NCBI GenBank assembly: GCA_027886185.1
Contig: WOAB01000595.1
Span: 3,534,001-3,598,000, forward strand
Reading direction: 5' to 3'
Length of the DNA: 64,000 bases
Source of the DNA: Rheum nobile
Taxonomy: Eukaryota > Streptophyta > Magnoliopsida > Caryophyllales > Polygonaceae
The translations under genes were made by a program, and so were the position numbers. Every line of letters begins with the position of its first letter. Position 1 is the first letter of the stretch. The notes beneath the pieces are model-generated. The model was not told the DNA's origin, ran no database searches, and saw only the letters and a list, made by a program, of their open reading frames with translations. Positions 34,673 to 43,925 of the stretch are shown one piece after another.

Positions 34673-36433
34673 CATGTATGTTGTGTTCTTGCAATTTGTA
34701 TGATTCTTGATTTATCTTTTATATGTATGTGTGTTATGATCTATGGATGATGTTATATGTTCAATGATATGAATTGGCTATTCACTACATGTAGAATTCA
34801 TTGATTTTTGTTGATTCTAATGTGTTGTTTTTTCCTTTTGCAGATGGATAATGAGACAAGATATGTCCGCCATCTAAGGCGGAACACAGTCCGTGAGAGA
34901 CAAGATCAGGACCATATTGTATACCGAAGAAGGGATTCGTCAAAGAAAAAATAAAAAACGGGCGACGGGGCGGGACCAAGCACAATAAATGAACTGGTGG
35001 AGGAAGCGGCATATGCAAACCTGCCACTGAACACCATGGCGTTTAACGATCCACCAATATACCAGAATGTTAACCCAGATGTGGTAAGTAACTTTACATA
35101 TGCTTAGAGAATAACCTGTCGCTCAAACATATTATTTCTAATAATTTGTTTTATAGTATCAGTCACGGTATGTACCTCTTGCACCTGAGCAACCTAGTGG
35201 TTGGCCCATGTGGACAGGAGATCGATATGAGTGGGCAAGGTGTTTGGCCCGCTCAACAGTCTAGCTTTGAGGAACCGGCGGAAGAATTGGTGGCTTCTAC
35301 ACAGCCTAGGCAGGGTAGACATCCTAGGCAGTAGGGTAGACATCGTAGACAGACTGGAGGTCGAGATGCTATCGATTCAAAGTTGATAGGACCTGTACCG
35401 GGAGGTCCAGAGATCCCAGACCTGCTGTTTAGCTTCACTGCCCACACAATATATTTTATTCATTAGGGCATCGTAAGTTATCAAAACTTGACGTTGTTAT
35501 TAAATTATTTCCCTATTTATTGTTGTATCTAACATGTTCTTTTTATAGGAGCGAGAAACTCTCACGTTTCAGCGACATGAGCAGCTAAAGAAATGGAGGC
35601 TAAACGATCACTCTCCATGGTGCCATCTTGCCCGTAATAGCTGCATCACACATTTGCAGGACCTGATCTACACTTATGTAGATCAACCTTTGATTTCTGC
35701 ATTTGTGGAGCGATGGCAGCCGGAGACCAATTCATTTCATATTCCATTTGGAGAGATAACGATCACTCTCCTAGATGTCTACATGATTTTGGGCCTCAAG
35801 ATTGATGGGCACGGAATGGGACTTCCTTTTCGGGATCGCAGCAAGGGCAAAAATGATTGGTACAATGAACAAGCGTTGAGGGCAATGGAGTTCTTTTCCT
35901 TGACGGACGAAATGGCTACACGTGGGCTCACTACAGACAACCTGAAAAATCACTACTTGACCACAGAGCTAGATGATGAGCAGATCGCGTCGGGTTATCT
36001 GTTGTACTTGATGGGCTCGACCCTCTTTCCAAACAAGTCCCAACACATGTTGCCTATGCCTTATCTGACCTACGTGAATGACATTGGTGCTACTTGTAAT
36101 CTTTCTTGGGGTTTTGGCACGTTGGCATTCATGTATGGTTCATTGGGCGAGTGTTCACGGCATGAATATCGTCAGATGTCGACCTGCTACACATTGTTGT
36201 TGGTAAGAATTGTGTTGCATGTTATATTATTTAATTAAATTTAAGGTATAGGTTGATATGTTTGTAAATACATATTTATGTACAGGATTAGATCTATCTA
36301 TACTTCCCTAGCTTTCGTCCTGAACAAAATCCCTACTTCGGAGACGATGTGCCATATGCAAGGCGATGGAACCCTGTGCAAACTCGTAGAAGGTAGAGAA
36401 GAAACTACAGGGAGGACCTAGATTTAATGCAAG

Positions 36434-37830
36434 TGATCGGCACTATTTTATAGTGCATATCTAAGAGTTTTACTGGTGTTTAGGGTGCCATTTGGATGGA
36501 TTTAGAGCACAATTGTGGAGTTGAGATTTAGAGACTAGAAGTGAAGAAATCATGGGATTTACAGAGGTTTGAGGTGCATTGAAGAGTAGAAGAACAGTGG
36601 GCTGAATTCAAATGGTTCTTTCTCTTTACTCAGATGTCCAAATGGAGTGATTCCAATTCGAGGAGTTATATCTTGAAGTCTACTGCAAGTCCTCAAAATA
36701 TGAGCGCAATCTGAGTTGAGAATAAAAACTTATGGCGTTTTTACGAAGGTGTCGCAGAAGCTGAAGAAAACACCGTCACCGCACCCGCGGTGTAACGGCC
36801 GCACCCGCGGCGAGCAAATCAGAGGAGAGCGTCTGGAGTCTGGAAGACCACCGCACCCCACGGTGGGTATTGCCGCACCCCGCGGCGATGAGACGCTGAT
36901 AGCTTTATTTCCGAATTTCTATTTTCTTTTATTTTATTTCTGAAACTTTGTTTCCAAGTTTGTTATATCATTTTCTTTATTTCTGGATTATTTGTCCTAG
37001 TATTTAAGGTTCTTTTGAAGACTTTGTTTAGGTTATCATCTACCCTAGTTGCCACCTTTCATCGTTTTTCTCTCACAAATCCTATGGAGAACTAAACCTC
37101 CATTGTTGCACTTGATATTTTGAAGCCTTCAATTGATTGGTTGTGAGTTTTCTACTCTTGTTCGATTTCCTATCTAGTTGTATTAATTCTATCGCGCTTG
37201 AATATTTATTGAATCTTATTGATTTATCTAGACTAATCACCTAGGTTTATTGATATTATCCATATAGCTAGGACTTGTGATTCCGGGTTCGGGTTGCATA
37301 TCTAGTAGCAAACACGATTTACATAAGCGGGTTACGAGTGTTCATCGTGAGAGAGAGTTAATTGCATGCTATTAGTAACGGGTTGTTTCTATTGCATGTA
37401 TCTTGTTAAATCCTTGTTTGATTGCTATTGCTTTGTTGAGTCTTGAAGGTTTTCGGATTTGACTTAGTAATAAGTACTATTAGGGCTGGTAGAACTAATA
37501 GTTACATATGATCGGGATAAGAACAACTAAAGGAAAGATAAGAACTTGAGACTAATAGAATTCAGTGATCACCCATATCTCTTGTTGTGTGGATCTTTGT
37601 CAAGTGTGGCGCTTTCCTCATATCATATTCACATCCTTTGCTTTGTTTTTCTTGCTTTATTTACTTGGTTCGAAATACTCCAAACCCCCCCTAGTTCCTA
37701 GTTGGTGACTTGAAAAGCATAAGAATTGATAACTTGATTCCCTTGGGTTCGACCCTGACTTGCTTGCTATACTCTGTTTAGTAGGTACATTAGGATTTCT
37801 TTGATTAGGCATACGACTTTAGGCCTGTCA
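36434..37830 (+). repeat. 5' LTR of Gypsy gag-only element
   Basis: TGATCGGCAC...GGCCTGTCA. U3 carries the block CCAAATGGAGTGATTCCAAT and TTATGGCGTTTTTACG, then four CCGCGG-type cassettes (36769-36891). It is one cassette longer than the 3' LTR. Confidence 0.94.
36769..36891 (+). repeat. CCGCGG-type cassettes, 5' LTR (four)
   Basis: Cassettes: TCACCGCACCCGCGGTG, GGCCGCACCCGCGGCG, CACCGCACCCCACGGTGGG, TTGCCGCACCCCGCGGCG. In the 3' LTR (42314-42414) the first two are replaced by a single fused one, an exact loss or gain of one 20-bp unit. Confidence 0.93.
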
Positions 37831-37834
37831 AATT

Positions 37835-37852
37835 TGGCGCCGTTGTCGGGGA
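37835..37852 (+). promoter_or_regulatory. Primer binding site, tRNA-Asp type
   Basis: TGGCGCCGTTGTCGGGGA is complementary to the 3' end of plant tRNA-Asp with one mismatch, 4 bp after the LTR. Confidence 0.9.
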
Positions 37853-37910
37853 ATCAAAATTTCTATTTTTGTGTTTTTATTTGTTACCAACTTTGGTGTG
37901 GATCTATCTT

Positions 37911-40406
37911 ATGGTCCACACCCGTGCTACTGATAATCCACTTGTTGATTTAGATCCAGAAATTGACAGGACATTTCACAGGAACCGCAGAGAACACACC
38001 ACCCCACAAGTTGCAATGGGTGACCAAATGCTTCGGCAATTGACCGTGCCGAATCTGACCATGCAACCGCTAGCTGTGACCATCCCAGCCATAGGAGCTG
38101 GCGTGAACTTTGAACTGAAGCCGGGACTGATTCATTTGCTCCCAACTTTCCATGGACAGAGTGGAGAGGACTCAATCAAGCATTTTGGTAAATTCCACAC
38201 TGTGTGCATGATCATGAAACCGGCGGACATCACTGAGGAGCAAATGAAGATGAGAGCCTTCGGGTTCACTCTGAAGGATGCAACTGATGATTGGTACTAC
38301 CATTTGCCCACCGGAAGCATAGACACTTAGGCCAAACTTCATAAGGCCTTTCTTGAGAAGTATTTTCCTGCCAAGAAGACGAATAGCTTGAAGAAGGCTA
38401 TAAGCAATATTGAACAGGAGGATGATGAGACCCTTTATGATTACTATGAACGGTTTAAGAGACTCTGCTCGAGCTGTCCATTCCATGGGTACACTAATCA
38501 AGATCTAGTGCTTCATCTCTACAATGGTTTGTTGGATAATGAAAGAAGAATTGTCGACGCTGCTTGTGGAGGCAACATTCTCAACACAACACCAGCGATC
38601 GCCATGGAAAAGATTCAGGAGATGGCCGAAGGGACAAGAAATTTCGGTAGAACTTCTACCAAGAGAGGAGTCATTGCTGTGGACTCCAATCGCTCTGAGC
38701 TGGTGAGCGAGATTGCTGAATTAAAAGACATAGTGAGGAGACTAACGCTGCAAGGAACTCCTCAACAACTCAAAGCATGTGGGATTTGTACTGATCAATT
38801 CCACCCCACCGATGCATGTCCTCAACTGCAAGATGGTCTGAATGCTGAGGTGAACGTTGTAGGAGGTTATGGACCTCCAAGACCTCGGAACGATCCCTAC
38901 TCTAGCACTTATAATCCGGGATGGAGAGACCACCCAAATTTCAGATGGAGGAATCAACCGAACCAACAACAACCTCAATTTCTACAAAGGTCACAAGATC
39001 ACCAACTTGGTACTTCTGCTTCAACTGAAGATATGCTTCAAGCCTTGACTAAGCACTTTACAACTCATGTTCAAACTACGGAGTCAAGCATCAAGAGTCT
39101 AGAGAGGCAGATGGGCCAAATGGTTGAAGCTATCACAAAGATCGATGCAAAGATTTTGGGAAATCTACCATCTCAAACGGTAGTTAACCCACGGGCAAAT
39201 GTTAGTGCTGTGATGCTTCGAAGTGGTAGGCAGTTGAACGTCGTTCCTAGTGCTGAAGAGGACGACGCTGAAAAAGAGCTCGTTGAACCCATACCACCGC
39301 ACCCGCGGCAGGACACCGCACCCCGCGGTGCGTCTATAGAAGATCTGGAGCAGCTGCCGCACCCAGCGGCCAAATTACCGCACCCAGTGGCCACTTCAGC
39401 AGGAGGATCTGCAACACCACCACACCCGCGGTGGGATGACCGCACCCGTGGTGGACCTTTTGGAGTTGTTAAAGAGCCGTATGTCGACACCTACATTCGT
39501 CCGTACTTTCCCCCTCTCGGTTCTGAGAAGCCACCCACCCCATTCCCAGAGGCACTTAAGGAGAGGAGAATCATCGACGACAAGGACCTCTTCGAGACTT
39601 TTAGCAAGTGCGAGGTAAACATCCCTTTACTCAAACTTGTTAAAAGTATTCTCAAATATGCTCGTTTCTTGAAGGAACTTTGCACAATCAAGAGGACACA
39701 GAAGCAGAAGCAGGTCCAGTTGAGCGAGCAAGTATCGGTTGTGTTTCAAAGGCGTATGCCCAAGAAGTGCAGTGATCCAGGTATGTTCTCTATCCCTTGC
39801 ATCACTGGTGAGACAAAAATTGATAAAGTTATGCTACACTTCGCAACAGCTATTAATGTCTTACCATTGTCATTATATGAGTCTCTTGGTCTGCCACCAT
39901 TACAGGACACTAGGCTAGTTATTCAATTAGCTGATGGAACCAATGTCTACCCGAAAAGGGGTTGTTGAAGATGTCCTTGTTATGGTAGATAAGCTAATTT
40001 CCCCACTGATTTTTATGTGCTTGATATGGGTAGTGGTACAGGTGCACCTATGCTGTTAGGTAGACCATTCATGAAAACTGCGAATACCACAATTGATGTC
40101 AGAAGTGGGAAATTAACTATGGAATTTGATGGGGATGGAGTTGAATATAACATATATGATATGAAACCTGTCATTAACACCTCTTTAAACTTTGTTGATG
40201 TAATGAGTCATAACCCTTTGGATGAATTGCAACCTATAATAGAGGATTCCATAGTTGACTTGCCTATTGGTATTACTATATCTTCTAATCTGCAGGAAAT
40301 CATGACTTTATTGGATGAGAAGGGTGAGTCTCCTACTTCTCTTTTGGGCAGTTGCCCCAAATTACTGACTCCACAGGGCAAGAAGCCGTTCCCTTTTGTT
40401 GTGTAG
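37911..40406 (+). pseudogene. Gypsy gag with degenerate protease, disrupted
   Basis: The frame starts MVHTRATDNPLVDLDPE at 37911. A retrotransposon gag domain follows (FHGQSGEDSIKHFGKFHTVC, AFLEKYFPAKKTNSLKKAI, YYERFKRLCSSCPFHG). TAG at 38328-38330 replaces Trp. A cysteine cluster (CGICTDQFHPTDAC) and a coiled-coil region (SSIKSLERQMGQM) come next. Residues near 39292-39456 are a Pro/His/Arg-rich insert made of the same GC-rich cassettes as in the LTR. The protease-like part (LHFATAINVLPLSLY) lacks the D-x-G motif expected in this family. Small indels near 39955 and 40000 shift the frame; it resumes at 40017 (LDMGSGTGAPMLLGRPFM) and ends at 40406. It could be packaged or recognised in trans but not function alone. 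Confidence 0.88.
39292..39456 (+). repeat. CCGCGG-type cassettes inside gag reading frame
   Basis: Six cassettes (CACCGCACCCGCGGCAGG, ACCGCACCCCGCGGTGCG, GCCGCACCCAGCGGCC, ACCGCACCCAGTGGCC, CCACACCCGCGGTGGG, GACCGCACCCGTGGTGG) encode repeated PHPR/PHPA/APRG-like peptides without breaking the frame. They match the LTR cassettes of the same element, which have no coding role. Confidence 0.9.
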
Positions 40407-41977
40407 AATGAACAGTCGGAGGTTAAACACCCCCCCTGATCGATCTAAGTATGGGGGAAAAGCGACTAAGAAGGTCAAGGTGAAAGAGCCAGTTAAGAAG
40501 AGGAATGGTTTAAGGTTCAAACCTTTCCATGATTGGTTCAGAAAAGAGGTGTTGAATGAGAGGGTTCCTAAGAAACCTGATGTTGTGGGTTGAGGTTGTC
40601 TGAGTCTCATGTCAAGCCATGACAATAACTAAGGCGCTGTCTGGGAGGCAACCCGAGGTATGTTTTTCTTTCTTTGCTTTTCCTTCTTTGTTTGTGCTTT
40701 TGTTTTGGTGTGTTTTGTTTTTCTTTTTCTTTATTTCCGACTAACCTGTAGGGAGGAGACCTATGCGAATTGAAGAAGGTGTTTCCCACACCATTGTAAG
40801 TCTTCTGTTTCCCTGCACTAAATAAAGTCCCCGAAAAAACATTAAACGGGGAGCAAAAAAAACGAAAAAAAAAAAGTTTTACCGAAGGCCAGCTGTCCAG
40901 AGTTCCCCATGGAGATGGTGTGCATCATGTTGCCAAGGAGGATACACTAGTCCCATACATTAGTTGACAACGATGATGACCCTACAATTGACAGTTGAGG
41001 AGGAGGAACACTAGAGCCCCCATCACGATTACATCTGGGCTCCACCATGTGTTCGTTAAAGGCCGTGCAGCCCCGACATCTTTGCTATACCACTATTCAC
41101 CAAAGTGGTTGCCTTTTGGTTGTATGGTAGAAGACGATTATGGAGTTGATGAAGACACCCGCACAACACCAGCGACCTGTGCGTATATTGAAGACCGCCA
41201 TCAACACAGGAAGTGTCCAAGCAGCTTGGCGACGTTTGTGAGTTTTTTTTTTTTTTTGCTTTTCCCTGTGCTTCTTTTCTTTTTGTCTTTCATTACATTG
41301 AGGACAATGCAATGTTTAAGCATGGGAGAGAGTTCTATACTTGCTACGTTGTTGAGGAGAAAAATAAAAAATTGAAAAAAGGCAAAAAAATTAAAAAAAA
41401 AGGCAAAAATAAAAATCCTGGGATAAGTCGAAAACTCGAGAGGGCGGCTTAGGTAATAAGCAGGTGTCTTGGACCAGTATTAGGCTGGAGTAATAATTGA
41501 TCAAGAGTGATGTGAGCATATCTGAGCCCATCTATTGAAAAATGAAATGAGTGGCTTGGTGAAAACCCGAAAGGGCACCTTGGCAAAATGAGTGAAAAGA
41601 AGAAGAGTGATTTTAGGAATCATCATTTTCCTGGCGTGGTGACATAAGAAGAGGTGATATAAGGAGGATTCGGGTATGTCACTCTGGGAGGTATAATAAG
41701 ATAGATGGGAGATTAGGATTAGAATTTATTCACTCTATGGTATTTGGGATAAGCTTGGGGGAAGTACTCTGCTTTCCTTTTAGCTTGGTTGTGTGTGTTG
41801 TTGTTGTGTTGTTGTATGTTGTGCTGTGCTTATTGTGTTGGTGCCTGGAGTTTATTGTTAGGTGAGATTTTTAGAGGGGTTGATTTTTCTATGCTTCTTG
41901 AAGCCTTGGGGATTGATTGGAGGAGTAGGTTGACTTTAGCTTACTCGAGGACGAGCAAGGTTTAAGCATGGGAGATT
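40407..41977 (+). other. Non-coding 3' interior of the Gypsy element
   Basis: It has no reverse transcriptase, RNase H or integrase motif in any frame. It contains GGGAGGCAACCCGAGG near 40648, a block common upstream of the 3' part of Athila-type elements, and ends in TTACTCGAGGACGAGCAAGG and CATGGGAGA, the likely plus-strand primer region. Confidence 0.75.
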
Positions 41978-43363
41978 TGATCGGCACTATTTTATAGTGC
42001 ATATCTAAGAGTTTTACTGGTATTTAGGGTGCCATTTGGATGGATTTAGAGCATAATTGTGGAGTTGAGAGTTAGAGACTAGAAGTGAAGAAATCATGGG
42101 ATTTACAGAGGTTTGAAGTGCATTGAAGAGTAGAAGAACAGTGGGATGAATTCAAATGGTTTGTTCTCTTTACTCAGATGTCCAAATGGAGTGATTCCAA
42201 TTCGAGGAGTTAGATCTTGAAGTCTACTGCAAGTCCTCCAAATATGAGCGCAATCCGAGTTAGGAATCAAAACTTAGGGCATTTTTATGAAAGTGTCGCA
42301 GAAGCTGAAGAAGACACCGTCACCGCACCCGCGGCGAGCAAATCAGAGGAGAGCGTCTGGAGTCTGGAAGACCACCGCACCCCGCGGTGGGTATTGCCGC
42401 ACCCCGCGGCGATGAGACGCTGACAACTTTATTTCCGAATTTCTATTTTCTTTTATTTTATTTCTGAAACTTTGTTTCCAAGTTTGTTATTTCATTTTCT
42501 TTATTTCTGGATTATTTGCCCTAGTATTTAAGGTTCTTTTGAAGACTTTGTTTAGGTTATCATCTACCCTAGTTGCCACCTTTCATCATTTTTCTCTCAC
42601 AAACCCTATGGAGAACTAAACCTCCATTGTTGCACTTGATATTTTGAAGCCTTTAATTGATTGGTTGTGAGTTTTCTACTCTTGTTCGATTTCCTATCTA
42701 GTTGTATTAATTCTCTTGCGCTTGAATATTTTTCTGAATCTTATTGATTTATCTAGACTGATCACCTAGGTTTATTGATATTATCCATATAGCTAGGACT
42801 TGTGATTCCGGGTTCGGGTTGCATATCTAGTAGCAAACACGATTTACATAAGCGGGTTGCGAGTGTTCATCGTGAGAGAGAGTTAATTGCATGCTATTAG
42901 TAACGGGTTGTTTCTATTGCATGTATCTTGTTAAATCCTTGTTTGATTGCTATTGCTTTGTTGAGTCTTGAAGGTTTTCGGATTTGACTTAGTAATAAGT
43001 ATTATTAAGGCTGGTAGAACTAATAGTTACATATGATCGGGATAAGAACAACTAAAGGAAAGATAAGAACTTGAGACTAATAGAATTCAGTGATCACCCA
43101 TATCTCTTGTTGTGTGGATCTTTGTCAAGTGTGGAGCTTTCCTCATATCATATTCACATCCTTTTCTTTGCTTTTCTTGCTTTATTCACTTGGTTTGAAA
43201 TACTCCAACCCCCCCCCCCCCCCCTAGTTCCTAGTTGGTGACTTGAAAAGCATAAGAATTGATAACCTGATTCCCTTGGGTTCGACCCTGACTTGCTTGC
43301 TATACTCTGTTTAGTAGGTACATTAGGATTTCTTTGATTAGACATATGACTTTAGGCCTATCA
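41978..43363 (+). repeat. 3' LTR of Gypsy gag-only element
   Basis: TGATCGGCAC...GGCCTATCA, closely similar to the 5' LTR. It has three GC-rich cassettes (42314-42414) instead of four and a longer C run near 43207. Confidence 0.94.
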
Positions 43364-43925
43364 GCAAGCTTGGCATGTAAGTATCATAGGATGTGGTTAG
43401 TATTACAATTGTGTAAAGTTACTTACGGTTGTGTCAATTGCATCCAATTTTGTATAGGTTGACTGGCAGCCTTATGGCTATGTTAATTACAGTATCCGGA
43501 GTTGGCTCCTGCCTTTTTCCATGGGGTCATCTCATTTCTGAGAATTACCGAGCCCTATATGCCGGATCGGGTATCGAGGCAATTTGGAGTGGTACAGGGG
43601 ATTCCCCAACCGGTTATAGAGCCAATCAAAGCGCACAGACATCCCAACATCAGGAGTTATATAGTATAGTATGACCCTGCTTCAAACTGGAATTGGGATG
43701 CAAGAAGTGAACACTCCATCTGGATCACACATATGGGCCCTCTTGCTTTAGATGGATATGAGTGCAGTGCTGACTACATGGAGTGGTACATACCTCGTAC
43801 ACACCCATGTGTCAAGCCTCGGGATGCTGGCATCAGAGATCCCGTCCAGGTAAAAATATGTGTTTGATGTTTGTTTTTAATTTACATATACAATTAAACC
43901 GATTCTTTTTAATTTATACGTATTC

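Larger units (their letters stand above)
36434..43363 (+). mobile_element. Ty3/Gypsy gag-only (TR-GAG-like) retrotransposon, TSD GCAAG
   Basis: Two LTRs (1,397 and 1,386 bp) enclose 4.1 kb and are flanked by GCAAG at 36429-36433 and 43364-43368. The primer site is complementary to tRNA-Asp, as in Athila/Tat-like Gypsy elements. The interior has gag and a protease-like segment only; 40407-41977 has no reverse transcriptase, RNase H or integrase. It therefore depends on a partner element for movement. It is inserted in an exon of the PMD gene. Confidence 0.93.
34844..43851 (+). pseudogene. Plant mobile domain (PMD) gene of the MULE, split by a Gypsy element
   Basis: ATG at 34844 follows a TTTTGCAG acceptor (MDNETRYVRHLRRN). 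TAA interrupts near 34951, and exon 1 ends at 35083 before GTAAGT. Exon 2 (from 35157) changes frame. Exon 3 (35550-36202) is open and carries the PMD core (LIYTYVDQPLISAFVERWQPET, TLLDVYMILGLKIDG). Exon 4 (from 36282) has TAG for Trp in D-W-IYLYFPSF and receives the Gypsy element after DLMQ; it ends AWH before GTAAGT at 43376. The last exon (from 43459) reads PELAPAFFHGVISFLRI, then YDPASNWNWDARSEH to 43851. PMD proteins are shared by MULEs and the host MAIN/MAIL family; the biochemical role is unclear. This copy is dead. Confidence 0.82.
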
